64,000 nt of DNA from Microbacterium sp. 67-17 (GCF_001898325.1 NZ_MKTR01000016.1:1-64000); one strand, 5' to 3'; positions 40,923 through 50,141 are shown, counted from the first letter of the stretch. Notes: generated from the letters alone by a model not told the origin. Translations and numbers: made by a program.

Positions 40923-40928
40923 GGCGAC

Positions 40929-42416
40929 ATGACCAGCCTTGCTGCGTCGGAAGACTCCGTTCCGACGACCACAACGGATGACGACGATGTCATCGACACC
41001 CTCACGATCGGCAGGCGCATCCGCCAGTTGCGTACCGAGCGGGGAATGACCCTCGACGACCTGGCGGCGCTGGTCGACCGTGCCCCGAGCCAGCTGTCGA
41101 TGATCGAGAACGGAAAGCGAGAGCCCAAGCTCACGCTGCTGCGCACGATCGCGCGCGCTCTCGGGACGAATCTGGACGCGCTGCTGGAATCCGAGCCGCT
41201 GGATGAGCGCGCAACGATGGAGGTCTCCCTCGAGCGGGCGATGCGGGGGCCAACCTTCCAGGCGCTCGGAATCTCCCCCTTCCGCATCGGTCGCTCCCTC
41301 CCCGACGAGGTGCTCGCGGCGATGCTTGCGTTGCAGGGCGAGATCGAGCGGTTGCGGGACGAACGGGCAGCCACACCGGAAGTGGCGCGCCGCGCGAACC
41401 TGTCCCTGCGCCGACTCATGACCAGTCAGCAGAACTACTTCGCTGACCTCGAAGCTCACGCCCGCGACCTGCTTGCCGCCGTCGGGCACACCGGAGGCCC
41501 GCTCACCCAGCGCACGGCATCCGACATCGCCGCCCACCTCGGGTTCACGATTCACTACGTCTCTGATGTGCCCCTCACCACCCGCAGCGTTCTGGATCTC
41601 AAGCACGGCCGGCTCTACCTATCGAGCACGATCGCGAGCAAACGGGATGCCCGCACCGCGGTGCTGCAGTCGCTAGCGAGCCGCATCCTGGGGCACGACG
41701 AGCCCGCGAGCTACGGCGACTTCCTTCGCCAGCGCGTGGAGATCAACTATCTGACGGGGGCGCTTCTGATGCCGGAGGCCGACGTCGTTCCTTTCCTGCA
41801 GGAGGCCAAGTCTCACCGAGCCCTCTCCATCGAAGACCTGCGGGACGCGTACTCGGTCTCGTACGAGACTGCCGCTCACCGCTTCACCAATCTCGCGACG
41901 GTCCACCTTGACCTACCCGTTCACTTTCTGAAGGTTCATGAGTCGGGCACGATCACCAAGGCCTACGAAAACGATGACGTGAACTTCCCGACCGACCGGT
42001 TCGGCTCCATCGAGGGGCAGATGTGCTGTCGCAAGTGGACGAGCCGCGTCGTCTTCGACATCCCCGACCGATTCAATCCGTACTTCCAGTACACCGATAC
42101 CGGGAACGGCACCTACTGGTGCACGGCCCGCGTCGAGCCCTCCTCCGAGGGGCTCCATTCGATCAGCGTGGGCGTGCGCTTCGACGACACCAAATGGTTC
42201 ATCGGGCGCGAGACCACCAATCGTGGCGTCTCCCGGCACTCGGTGGAGGTGTGCTGTCGCCGTGCGCCGGCAGAACTCGAGTCATCCTGGCGCGGTCATT
42301 CCTGGCCGAACGTGCGCACCCCGCGCACGCTGCTCGCCACGCTCCCCACCGGGGCATTCCCGGGCGTGGACACCACAGACGTGTACGAGTTCCTCGAGGC
42401 TCACGCACCCGACTGA
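40929..42416 (+). CDS. ramB: RamB/ScfR-type regulator of acetate and glyoxylate metabolism
   Basis: 495 residues. An N-terminal XRE helix-turn-helix (RRIRQLRTERGMTLDDLAALVDRAPSQLSMIENGKREP) is followed by an IrrE-like (ImmA) domain (LASRILGHDEPASYGDFLRQRVEINYLTGALLMPEADVV) and a Cys-containing C-terminal short-chain-acyl regulator domain (GQMCCRKW, VEVCCRRAPAEL). This is the layout of Corynebacterium RamB, which controls aceA, aceB and acetate activation. Its place divergent from aceB supports that role. ATG 40929 starts the protein; longer in-frame extension upstream overlaps aceB. Confidence 0.92.
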   Translation: MTSLAASEDSVPTTTTDDDDVIDTLTIGRRIRQLRTERGMTLDDLAALVDRAPSQLSMIENGKREPKLTLLRTIARALGTNLDALLESEPLDERATMEVSLERAMRGPTFQALGISPFRIGRSLPDEVLAAMLALQGEIERLRDERAATPEVARRANLSLRRLMTSQQNYFADLEAHARDLLAAVGHTGGPLTQRTASDIAAHLGFTIHYVSDVPLTTRSVLDLKHGRLYLSSTIASKRDARTAVLQSLASRILGHDEPASYGDFLRQRVEINYLTGALLMPEADVVPFLQEAKSHRALSIEDLRDAYSVSYETAAHRFTNLATVHLDLPVHFLKVHESGTITKAYENDDVNFPTDRFGSIEGQMCCRKWTSRVVFDIPDRFNPYFQYTDTGNGTYWCTARVEPSSEGLHSISVGVRFDDTKWFIGRETTNRGVSRHSVEVCCRRAPAELESSWRGHSWPNVRTPRTLLATLPTGAFPGVDTTDVYEFLEAHAPD

Positions 42417-42427
42417 GCCGGGCGGAA

Positions 42428-43798
42428 TCAGCGCCCGGCGATGAGGTCGGCCACCCGCGCCAGAACAGATGTCCGTGATCCGCCGCGGGCTTCGAGCCGG
42501 TCGGCGCCGCGGTATGCGGCATAGATGGCGTTCACGGCTGTCCACCGCAGCGGTTCGATCTCCCACCGCTTTGCGCGATGCCCCACCCAGGGAAGCCGCG
42601 TGAGATCGGTGTCACGGCGCAGCACCAGGTCGGCGAGCGTGCGTCCGGCGAGATTGGTTGCCGTCACGCCCGTTCCGACGTAGCCGCCTGCCCAGCCAAG
42701 GCCCGTCGCCAGGTCGAAGCCGACGGTCGCCGACCAGTCGCGCGGCACGCCGAGCACACCGGCCCACGCATGGGCGAGGGGCACACCGCGGGTGGCCGGG
42801 AAGAAGTCGTGCAAGAGATCGGTGAGAGAGCGGATCGTGCGCTCCTGCGTCAGTCCGTTCGTATCGACGCGGGATCCGTACCGATACGGGACGCCTCGAC
42901 CCCCGAACGCGATGCGATCGTCAGCAGTTCGCTGCGCGTACATATAGACGTGGGCGAAATCCCCGAGAGTTTCTCGCCCCGACCAACCGATCGCGTCCCA
43001 TGCCCCGGCAGGCAGCGGCTCGGTGACGATCATCGATGAGTTCATCGGCAGCCACGTGCGGTGCTCGCCACGCAGGTTCGCGGTGAAGCCTTCGGTGGCG
43101 CGGATGACCGCATCCGCGCGGACCGTGCCCCGGTCCGTCTCGACGCGTCCGGGTTCGATCGATCGAGCTGTCGTCTGCTCGAAGATCCTCACCCCCGCCC
43201 TTTCCGCAGCCTCGGCAAGGCCCGCCGCGAGCTTCGCGGGGTGGATGCGTGCGCAGTGCGGATGCCAGATCCCGCCCAGTGCGCCGGCGACGTCGATACG
43301 GGATCGCGTGGCCGCGGCATCCAGTTCTTGCACGTCGGTGTGCGGCCATGACAGTTCTTCGGCAGCCCTCTTCCGAAGCCGGGCGAGCTGCGCGGGGGTG
43401 CGGGCGATCTCGAGTTCGCCGCCCCTGATGATGTCGGAGTCGATGCCCTCGCGGCGTGCGATCTCGATCACCTCGCTAACGGTGTCGTTGAGCGCCCGCT
43501 GCTGCGCGATCGCGGCATCCCGTCCGTAGCGGGCGACGTAGTGCCCCCGCCCTCCCGTGACCGAGTTCGTCAGCCAACCACCGTTGCGGCCCGACGCTCC
43601 GAAGCCGGCGAAGCTCTGCTCGATCACACCGACGCGCAGGTCCGGCTGGGCCTGCTTGAGGTAATACGCCGTCCATAGTCCGGTGTACCCGGCACCGACG
43701 ATGCAGACATCGAGCGCGAGGTCGCCAGGAAGCGGTTCACGCGGCGGTGGCGTCCCGCCGATGTCTCGCCACCACCACGACACGCCGCCATTAATCAC
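42428..43798 (-). CDS. FAD-dependent amine/amino-acid oxidoreductase (PuuB/DadA-like)
   Basis: 456 residues. The N-terminal Rossmann motif VCIVGAGYTGLWTAYYL binds FAD, followed by FAGFGASGRNGGWL, typical of gamma-glutamylputrescine oxidase-like DAO enzymes. Further blocks are HPAKLAAGLAEAAERAGV and AGGYVGTGVTATNLAGRTLADL. It would oxidise an amine or amino acid with release of ammonia and H2O2. The divergent neighbours gabT and gabD suggest a substrate that ends as GABA, such as a putrescine derivative (inference). GTG 43798 is preferred; GGGAGAA lies about 9 bases upstream. It is convergent with ramB. Confidence 0.85.
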   Translation of the reverse strand: MINGGVSWWWRDIGGTPPPREPLPGDLALDVCIVGAGYTGLWTAYYLKQAQPDLRVGVIEQSFAGFGASGRNGGWLTNSVTGGRGHYVARYGRDAAIAQQRALNDTVSEVIEIARREGIDSDIIRGGELEIARTPAQLARLRKRAAEELSWPHTDVQELDAAATRSRIDVAGALGGIWHPHCARIHPAKLAAGLAEAAERAGVRIFEQTTARSIEPGRVETDRGTVRADAVIRATEGFTANLRGEHRTWLPMNSSMIVTEPLPAGAWDAIGWSGRETLGDFAHVYMYAQRTADDRIAFGGRGVPYRYGSRVDTNGLTQERTIRSLTDLLHDFFPATRGVPLAHAWAGVLGVPRDWSATVGFDLATGLGWAGGYVGTGVTATNLAGRTLADLVLRRDTDLTRLPWVGHRAKRWEIEPLRWTAVNAIYAAYRGADRLEARGGSRTSVLARVADLIAGR

Positions 43799-43909
43799 GC
43801 AATGATTCTCCCACGACGGGAGCCGTCGCGTAAGTGGCCATCGACGACGGATTCCGACGTTCGAGTTGCACGGGTCGCGCGCGATCGATCGTCCAGCTAT
43901 CCTCACGAC

Positions 43910-45265
43910 ATGAGCCAACTCGATAGCCTCACGGTCCCGCTCGGCGGCCCCTCCCTCCCGCAGGAGCGGCGCCTCGTCACGTCCATTCCGGGACCGCGCT
44001 CGCAGGAGCTCATGACCCGCAAGGCGGCTGCCGTGTCGGCGGGCGTGGGGCACACCGCACCGCTGTCGATCGTCGCGGCGGGCGGCGGCATCCTGCTGGA
44101 TGCCGATGGGAACTCGATCGTGGACCTCGGCTCCGGAATCGCCGTCACCTCGATCGGCAACGCGCACCCCGCCGTGGTCGCGGCAGTGCAACAGCAGGTA
44201 GCCCAGTTCACTCACACGTGTTTCATGGTGGCGCCCTACGAGCCCTACGTTGCCGTGGCCGAGGCGCTCAACCGCATCACTCCGGGCGATCACGAGAAGA
44301 AGACCGCACTGTTCAACTCGGGTGCTGAGGCCGTCGAGAACGCGGTCAAGATCGCCCGCAAGCACACGGGGCGCCAGGCCGTCGTCGCCTTCGATCACGG
44401 TTACCACGGCCGCACGAATCTCACGATGGCCCTCACCGCCAAACACATGCCCTACAAGGCAGGATTCGGCCCGTTCGCTCCGGAGATCTACCGGGCGCCG
44501 ATGTCGTACCCGTACCGAGATGGGCTCGACGGTGCTGCGGCGGCCAAGCGGGCGATCGGTGTCATCGAAAAGCACGTCGGGGTGACGGATGTCGCGGCGA
44601 TCATCATCGAGCCGATCCAGGGCGAGGGCGGGTTCATCGTTCCCGCAGACGGCTTCCTTCCCGCCCTGCAGGAGTGGGCGAACGCCAACGGGGTCGTCCT
44701 GATCGCGGACGAGATCCAGACAGGCTTTGCCCGCACCGGCGCGATGTTCGCGAGCGACCTGTTCGGTATCGTCCCCGACCTCATCACGACGGCCAAGGGC
44801 ATCGCCGGTGGGCTGCCGCTTGCTGCCGTCACCGGACGGGCCGAGATCATGGATGCCTCGCACACGGGTGGCCTCGGCGGGACCTACGGCGGCAACCCCG
44901 TTGCCTGCGCCGCCGCCCTCGCTGCCATCGAGGTCTACGAGGCCGAGGACCTGTCGGCCCGCGCGCGGCACATCGGTGAGGTTCTCGAACGGCGGCTGCG
45001 AGAGATCCAGGCATCCGACCCGCGCCTCGGCGACATCCGGGGGAAGGGAGCCATGATCGCGGTCGAGTTCGTGGACCCTGCCACGGGGGACCCGGATGCT
45101 GCCCTGACCTCGCGTGTGGTGCGTGCGGCCCTCGATGAGGGCGTGCTCATGCTCACCTGTGGGACCTACGGCAATGTGATCCGTTTCCTGCCACCCCTGG
45201 TCATCGGCGATGACCTCCTCGAGGATGCTCTGGACGTGCTGGCGCATGTCCTGTCATCGTCGTGA
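43910..45265 (+). CDS. gabT: 4-aminobutyrate--2-oxoglutarate transaminase
   Basis: 451 residues, class-III aminotransferase. It converts GABA to succinate semialdehyde. Motifs: LDADGNSIVDLGSGIAVTSIG, ALFNSGAEAVENAVKIAR (PLP phosphate), EPIQGEGGFIVP, LIADEIQTGFARTG, and the Schiff-base Lys in TTAKGIAGGLPLAAV. ATG 43910 gives the normal family length. The reverse strand of this gene also has a long open frame, which is a high-GC shadow. The stop lies 38 bases before gabD. Confidence 0.95.
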   Translation: MSQLDSLTVPLGGPSLPQERRLVTSIPGPRSQELMTRKAAAVSAGVGHTAPLSIVAAGGGILLDADGNSIVDLGSGIAVTSIGNAHPAVVAAVQQQVAQFTHTCFMVAPYEPYVAVAEALNRITPGDHEKKTALFNSGAEAVENAVKIARKHTGRQAVVAFDHGYHGRTNLTMALTAKHMPYKAGFGPFAPEIYRAPMSYPYRDGLDGAAAAKRAIGVIEKHVGVTDVAAIIIEPIQGEGGFIVPADGFLPALQEWANANGVVLIADEIQTGFARTGAMFASDLFGIVPDLITTAKGIAGGLPLAAVTGRAEIMDASHTGGLGGTYGGNPVACAAALAAIEVYEAEDLSARARHIGEVLERRLREIQASDPRLGDIRGKGAMIAVEFVDPATGDPDAALTSRVVRAALDEGVLMLTCGTYGNVIRFLPPLVIGDDLLEDALDVLAHVLSSS

Positions 45266-45303
45266 CCAACCGACCACCGTTCGCTGCCGACCGAGGAGGA
45301 CCC

Positions 45304-46668
45304 ATGAGTACCTACGCCGTCGTCAACCCTGCCACCGGGGAGACGCTTGCCACCTACCCCACCATGACGGATGCTGAGGCCGCCGCTGCGGTTGCGGCAG
45401 CTGACGATGCCTACCGCACGTGGGGTCGCGCCTCCGCTCCTGCCGAGCGGGCGGAGCTCGTGCGGCGCGCGGCGCAGCTGCACCGCGAGAGGCGAGAAGA
45501 GCTGGCCGAGATCGTCGTGCGCGAGATGGGTAAGCCGCTGTCCGCGGCTCTCGGGGAGGTCGATTTCGCTGCCGACATCACCGAGTACTACGCCGACAAC
45601 TACGAAAAGATCACCGGTGACACGCCTCTCGACATCCTCGCCGAGGGAACTGCCGTCATCCGCCGTTCGCCACTGGGTGTGCTGCTGGGCATCATGCCCT
45701 GGAACTTCCCGTACTACCAGGTCGCACGTTTCGCTGCCCCGAATCTGGTGATCGGCAACACCATCCTGCTCAAGCACGCACCGCAGTGCCCCGAGTCGGC
45801 AGCGGCGATCGCGGCGATCTATCGGGATGCCGGGTTCCCGGAGGGAGCCTACGTCGATGTGCGGCTGACCAACGAGCAGGCCGCGACGGTGATCGCCGAC
45901 CCTCGTGTTCAGGGTGTCTCGGTCACCGGTTCGGAGCGTGCGGGTGCCGCCGTCGCCGAGATCGCCGGTCGCAACCTCAAGAAGGTCGCACTCGAGCTCG
46001 GCGGCTCCGACCCGTTCATCGTGCTCTCGACCGACGATCTCGACGCCACAGTGGGGATGGCGGTCGAGGCGCGGCTCGACAACAACGGCCAGTCCTGCAA
46101 CGCCCCCAAGCGCTTCATCATCATCGACGAACTGTACGACGCGTTCCTCGAGAAGTTCGTGGCGGCCATGGCTGCGGCTCCCCTCGGTGACCCCTTCGCC
46201 GATGACACGGTGATCGGCCCCCTCTCGTCGCTGGCTGCGGCCGAGCGGCTCGAAGATCAGGTGAACCGCGCCGTCGCGCAGGGAGCCACGGTCGAGCTTG
46301 GTGGCGCCCGGGACGGTGCGTTCTACCCCGCGACCGTGCTCACCGGTGTCACTGCCGACAACGACATCTACCGCGAGGAGCTGTTCGGTCCAGCGGGGGT
46401 GGTCTACCGGGTCGCCGACGAAGCCGAGGCGGTCGCCGTGGCCAACGCGACAAGTTACGGACTCGGCTCCTACGTGTTCACGACCGACCCCGCGCAGGCC
46501 GAGCGGATGGCCGACGCCATCGAGGCCGGCATGGTGTACGTCAACATTGTGCTCGCCGACAGCCCCGAGCTTCCCTTCGGTGGCGTGAAGCGCTCTGGCA
46601 CCTCGCGGGAGATGGGCCTGCTCGCCGCTGATGAGTTCGTCAACAAGAAACTCATCCGCGTCGCCTGA
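45304..46668 (+). CDS. gabD: NAD(P)-dependent succinate-semialdehyde dehydrogenase
   Basis: 454 residues, aldehyde dehydrogenase superfamily. It oxidises succinate semialdehyde to succinate, completing GABA breakdown. Features: MPWNFPYYQVARFAAPNL (cofactor and substrate region), VSVTGSERAGAAVAEIA, catalytic Glu in KVALELGGSDPFIV and catalytic Cys in NNGQSCNAPKR, and the C-terminal ELPFGGVKRSGTSREMG. The start at 45304 follows CCGAGGAGGA. It is co-oriented with and close to gabT, so both form one operon. Confidence 0.95.
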   Translation: MSTYAVVNPATGETLATYPTMTDAEAAAAVAAADDAYRTWGRASAPAERAELVRRAAQLHRERREELAEIVVREMGKPLSAALGEVDFAADITEYYADNYEKITGDTPLDILAEGTAVIRRSPLGVLLGIMPWNFPYYQVARFAAPNLVIGNTILLKHAPQCPESAAAIAAIYRDAGFPEGAYVDVRLTNEQAATVIADPRVQGVSVTGSERAGAAVAEIAGRNLKKVALELGGSDPFIVLSTDDLDATVGMAVEARLDNNGQSCNAPKRFIIIDELYDAFLEKFVAAMAAAPLGDPFADDTVIGPLSSLAAAERLEDQVNRAVAQGATVELGGARDGAFYPATVLTGVTADNDIYREELFGPAGVVYRVADEAEAVAVANATSYGLGSYVFTTDPAQAERMADAIEAGMVYVNIVLADSPELPFGGVKRSGTSREMGLLAADEFVNKKLIRVA

Positions 46669-46690
46669 GCCCTTCGTTGCGGGCGCCGCC

Positions 46691-46706
46691 AGGGCCAAGG
46701 GTCCCT
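46691..46706. promoter_or_regulatory. DevR/OsdR-like box upstream of the flavin-binding protein gene
   Basis: AGGGCCAAGGGTCCCT fits the core GGGnCnnnnGnCCC of DosR/DevR-type boxes, with one departure from perfect symmetry. It lies 35 bases before the ATG of a pyridoxamine-phosphate-oxidase-like gene, a family that is a frequent member of actinobacterial hypoxia/redox regulons. No DevR regulator is encoded nearby. Confidence 0.45.
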
Positions 46707-46740
46707 AGCGTCGCCCGCGACGCGCGCCCACAATGAGGGC

Positions 46741-47181
46741 ATGGAAGAGATGATGGACGATGTCGTCGCCACTCTCAGCGATGCCGAGTGCTGGCAGCTT
46801 CTGGCGGGCGAAGAACTGGGGCGCCTGGTCACCCGGGTCGGAGATGTCCTGGACATCTTCCCCGTCAACTACGTCGTCGACCGGGACACTGTCGTGTTCC
46901 GCACCGCCGCGGGAAGCAAACTCGTCGAGCTCACCGTCAACGACGAGGTGCTCTTCGAAGTCGACCACTACACCGATGCTGCGGCGTGGAGCGTCATCGT
47001 TCGCGGGCGCGCTCAGCGCCTTGCGACCGAGGAAGAGGTCGAGGACGCCGACAAGCTTCCGCTTCGGCCCTGGTTGCCGACGTTGAAGTATCACTACGTC
47101 CGCGTGAGCGCCGAGTCCATGTCTGGCCGCAGCTTCCGCCGCGGGCCCGAGCCCGATCGCTACGGTATCGCCGACTACTGA
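46741..47181 (+). CDS. Pyridoxamine 5'-phosphate oxidase-like flavin-nucleotide-binding protein
   Basis: 146 residues, split-barrel flavin/F420-binding fold. LGRLVTRVGDVLDIFPVNYVVDRDTVVFRTAAGSKL is the standard first half of the family (barrel strands and cofactor-phosphate contacts), and WSVIVRGRAQRL the second. It would bind FMN, F420 or heme; the reaction is unknown. The start is at 46741, with alternative ATGs at 46750 and 46753. A DevR-like box lies just upstream, suggesting induction by low oxygen or redox stress. Confidence 0.85.
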   Translation: MEEMMDDVVATLSDAECWQLLAGEELGRLVTRVGDVLDIFPVNYVVDRDTVVFRTAAGSKLVELTVNDEVLFEVDHYTDAAAWSVIVRGRAQRLATEEEVEDADKLPLRPWLPTLKYHYVRVSAESMSGRSFRRGPEPDRYGIADY

Positions 47182-47209
47182 GCAGGGCGCGCGGTGTGCG
47201 GGCGGCGTG

Positions 47210-48049
47210 ATGCCCGATCATGGTGAGGTGAACCCCGCGCGGCTGTGGATTCCGGTGCTCGCCGGAGCTGCCACCGTCGCGCTCGGAATCTCCGCGGTCA
47301 TCGGGCTGGAGTGGCTGACATCGGACCGCAGGCCCACCGCGGTCACGGCATCCCAGTCGGATGCCATCGCCGACGTGTTCGCCGAGAGCAGGGCCTTCGC
47401 TGCCGAGATCCGTGGCGCCCGCGGTCGGTACGTCGAGGCTGCTGCTGCATGGGAGGCTGACGCAGCGTGGATCACGCAGTGGCGGGAGCAGGATGCTGCC
47501 CCGCAACCTGCGGCCCCCAACCCGGGTGGGCAGGCCTTTCCGGGCGATGACCCGCAGGGGCGTGCGTTCCTGGATGCGATCGGAGCCGCTGACGTCACGG
47601 TGATCTTCGATGCCGGCCCGGAAAATTGCGGATACGCCGGGCAGGAGGACGGCCCGCGAGTGCTCGTGGTCGGTGGCTGCTATCAAACCGGCTACCCCGG
47701 CTGGCTCTTCGTTGCGTGGGAGCCGGGAGTCGAGGACCTGGCCTGGCCGATCTTCGTGCACGAGGCCATGCACTGGTACCAGTACCAGAACTACTTTCCT
47801 TACCTGCTGGCGGCCGAGCGTGCCGGAATCACGCACGACGACTATGAGTGGGCGCTGGAGACCGATGCGAGCTGCCGCGCGGTGTACGAGCACGGCATCG
47901 ACCCATCCGCCTTCGAGGGCTCATCGTCGCCGTGCGACATCGGCGACTGGCACGACGGGTGGTTCGTCGACCAGCTCGCTGGGCTCGGGGTGCGCACGAG
48001 TGCTCCGACGTCCGAGGAGTTCGAAGTCAGCGCGGTGGTTCGCCCATGA
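47210..48049 (+). CDS. Membrane-anchored protein with HEXXH metallopeptidase motif
   Basis: About 279 residues. One N-terminal membrane helix (about 11-33) places the rest outside the cell. The segment IFVHEAMHWYQYQNYF contains H-E-A-M-H, the zinc-binding HEXXH motif, with a Trp/Tyr-rich run after it and later acids in THDDYEWALETDASC. Three or four Cys in the mature part (NCGYAG, GGCYQTGY, SCRAVY, SPCDIGDW) could make disulfides. Substrate and family are unknown to me. GTG 47228 and GTG 47207 are alternative starts. The stop overlaps the next start (ATGA), pairing it with a lipoprotein. Confidence 0.65.
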   Translation: MPDHGEVNPARLWIPVLAGAATVALGISAVIGLEWLTSDRRPTAVTASQSDAIADVFAESRAFAAEIRGARGRYVEAAAAWEADAAWITQWREQDAAPQPAAPNPGGQAFPGDDPQGRAFLDAIGAADVTVIFDAGPENCGYAGQEDGPRVLVVGGCYQTGYPGWLFVAWEPGVEDLAWPIFVHEAMHWYQYQNYFPYLLAAERAGITHDDYEWALETDASCRAVYEHGIDPSAFEGSSSPCDIGDWHDGWFVDQLAGLGVRTSAPTSEEFEVSAVVRP

Positions 48050-48528
48050 TCGGGGGTCAGCGTGCGCTGCGGGCGCGGAGTACAGCGATCCTCGCGGTCG
48101 GTCTGCTGTCGGCATCCGTGCTGCTCGCGGGGTGCGCTGGGCCTGATATCGCTGAGCTCGAGTCGGATGCCGAGTCTGCCTTCGACGCACTGGTGGCTGC
48201 GGCGGGGGCGGTCGAGGAAGGGGTCCTTCGTACCCTCGAGTTGACGGGCCCGGAGGAGCAGGCCTGCGGCGAGCAGGATCGCGGCATGCAGCGTGCGTTC
48301 ACCGCCGTCGGCTCCGTTTCGGTGGGGGCGGACTATGCGGCCGAGGATGCTCTCGTCGATGCCGTCACGGCGGCGATCGATCCCGAAGAGTGGACGCCGA
48401 TCGACGCCGACGGGGTCGCGGGCAAGGATGGCGCCTGGGTCGACGAGGGCGGCATCGTCGCAACCGTCAGCTACGACTCACCGCTTCTGGTGATTGCCGT
48501 CTTCACGCCATGCCTGGACACCCCGTGA
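48046..48528 (+). CDS. Small lipoprotein, function unknown
   Basis: 160 residues. A typical type-II signal: basic R-A-L-R-A-R-S, a hydrophobic core and the lipobox L-L-A-G-C at about 26-30, so the mature protein begins with a lipidated Cys. The mature part is acidic with two further Cys (QACGEQD and FTPCLD), probably a disulfide. It is translationally coupled to the HEXXH membrane protein upstream, so the two may work together at the outer face of the membrane. Confidence 0.75.
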   Translation: MIGGQRALRARSTAILAVGLLSASVLLAGCAGPDIAELESDAESAFDALVAAAGAVEEGVLRTLELTGPEEQACGEQDRGMQRAFTAVGSVSVGADYAAEDALVDAVTAAIDPEEWTPIDADGVAGKDGAWVDEGGIVATVSYDSPLLVIAVFTPCLDTP

Positions 48529-48677
48529 GGCTCGGGGGCAGTTCGCCCGTCGGGAGGGCATGCCGTACACTGGACCTGCAGTAGAAATCTGCATTCTTTC
48601 GCCGTGCCCGCGATCGGGCGACCCCCTTCTTTCACGTCGCGGCAGAAGACTGCAGCACCTAAGGTCCTCGGGCCTTT

Positions 48678-48750
<73 letters not shown>

Positions 48751-48795
48751 CGCGTCAGCGCAAGCTGGCACAACAGAAGCAACCAGGTGGGATAC

Positions 48796-49059
48796 ATGGT
48801 CCAGGATGACGGCAAGGGCGAGATCGTTGCCAGTGGCAGCGCTCCTCGCGAGAAGAAGCTGAACGTCTTCGCGCGGATCGCCCTGTTCATCCGTCAGGTC
48901 TTTGCGGAGCTTCGTAAGGTCGTCACCCCGACGCGCCAGGAGCTCCTGAAGTACACGGCAGTCGTGCTCGGGTTCGTCGTCATCATGATGGCGCTCGTGT
49001 ACGGGATGGACTTCGTGTTCCTCTGGGTGACGACACAGGTCTTCGGCGTTCCCGCCTGA
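48796..49059 (+). CDS. secE: Preprotein translocase subunit SecE
   Basis: 87 residues. A charged N-terminus is followed by the conserved amphipathic helix FIRQVFAELRKVVTPTRQEL and one membrane helix (about 53-75). It clamps SecY in the translocon. AGGTGG precedes the ATG at 48796. It lies between tRNA-Trp and nusG as in most actinobacteria. Confidence 0.96.
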   Translation: MVQDDGKGEIVASGSAPREKKLNVFARIALFIRQVFAELRKVVTPTRQELLKYTAVVLGFVVIMMALVYGMDFVFLWVTTQVFGVPA

Positions 49060-49127
49060 CCTGCTCGTCCTCACGGTGCGGGCAGGATGCTGCGTCGCGC
49101 CCGATCAAATGGAAGTGAACGAAACAC

Positions 49128-50141
49128 GTGTCTGAACGATTTCTCGACGACGCCGACTGGGCGCCCTCGGCCGAGCAGTCCTCCGAGGAGGACGAGGCCC
49201 AGGAGGGCAACGAGCTCGCGCGCGAAGAGCACCAGAGCGATGCGGCCGAGCATGTCGCCATCCACATCGAGGATGAGGACGACGACGTGGACTACTCGGA
49301 CGACGATGACGTCGAGGTGAACGACCCGGAGGCTGATGCGATCGTGAACGATGCACTCGAGATCGACGAGGCGGCGGAGGCTGAAGCTGCAGCCGAGGTC
49401 CTCGCCGACGACCTCGCTGAGGAAGAAGCCGAGCGTGCCGCCGAGGCTGCCGAGGAGATCACCCCGTACGACGGGCCCGAGCTCGAGGACGATGCCGACC
49501 AAGACGGCGACGAGACCGAGGAAGACCCGTACGAGGCGTTCCGCGCCGAACTGCGGGCGCTGCCGGGCAAGTGGTACGTCATCCACTCCTACGCCGGCTT
49601 TGAGCGCAAGGTGAAGGCCAACATCGAGCAGCGTAAGTCGACGCTCGAGGTCGAAGAAGACATCTACCAGATCGAAGTTCCGATGGAAGATGTCGTCGAG
49701 ATCAAGAACGGCCAGCGCAAGATGGTCACCCGCGTGCGCATTCCCGGCTACGTGCTGGTGCGTATGGAACTGAACGAAGACACCTGGTCGGTCGTTCGCC
49801 ACACCCCCGGCGTCACCGGGTTCGTCGGCAACGCGCACAACCCGACTCCGCTGCGTTTCGAAGAGGCCTTCACGATGCTGAAGTCTCTCGTCGAGGTCAA
49901 GGAGACCGCTCCGGCCAAGGGCGGTGCCGCCAAGAAGGGTCAGCCGGTCGCTCGCGCGATTCCGGCGGAAGTCGACTTCGAGGTCGGCGAGACCATCACG
50001 ATCAAGGAAGGCTCGTTCGCGGGTCTTCCCGGCACGATCAGCGAGATCAAGCCCGAAAGCGGCAAGCTCACGGTTCTCGTTTCGCTGTTCGAACGCGAGA
50101 CTCCGGTCGAGCTGTCGTTCGACCAGGTGACCAAACTATAG
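49128..50141 (+). CDS. nusG: Transcription termination/antitermination factor NusG, with long acidic N-extension
   Basis: 337 residues. The NGN domain starts near 145 ([23 protein letters not shown]) and the KOW domain is C-terminal ([21 protein letters not shown]). The first about 140 residues are almost entirely acidic and Ala-rich (many DD/EE runs), far longer than in E. coli NusG; acidic extensions are known in actinobacteria. NusG links RNA polymerase with ribosomes or Rho. It starts at GTG 49128. Confidence 0.97.
   Translation: MSERFLDDADWAPSAEQSSEEDEAQEGNELAREEHQSDAAEHVAIHIEDEDDDVDYSDDDDVEVNDPEADAIVNDALEIDEAAEAEAAAEVLADDLAEEEAERAAEAAEEITPYDGPELEDDADQDGDETEEDPYEAFRAELRALPGKWYVIHSYAGFERKVKANIEQRKSTLEVEEDIYQIEVPMEDVVEIKNGQRKMVTRVRIPGYVLVRMELNEDTWSVVRHTPGVTGFVGNAHNPTPLRFEEAFTMLKSLVEVKETAPAKGGAAKKGQPVARAIPAEVDFEVGETITIKEGSFAGLPGTISEIKPESGKLTVLVSLFERETPVELSFDQVTKL

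Noticed and set aside
43802..45247. A long open frame antisense to gabT, continuous with the minus-strand amine oxidase gene
   Set aside because: It is a high-GC mirror of gabT. The predicted peptide is low-complexity and the amine oxidase has its family N-terminus only from 43798.
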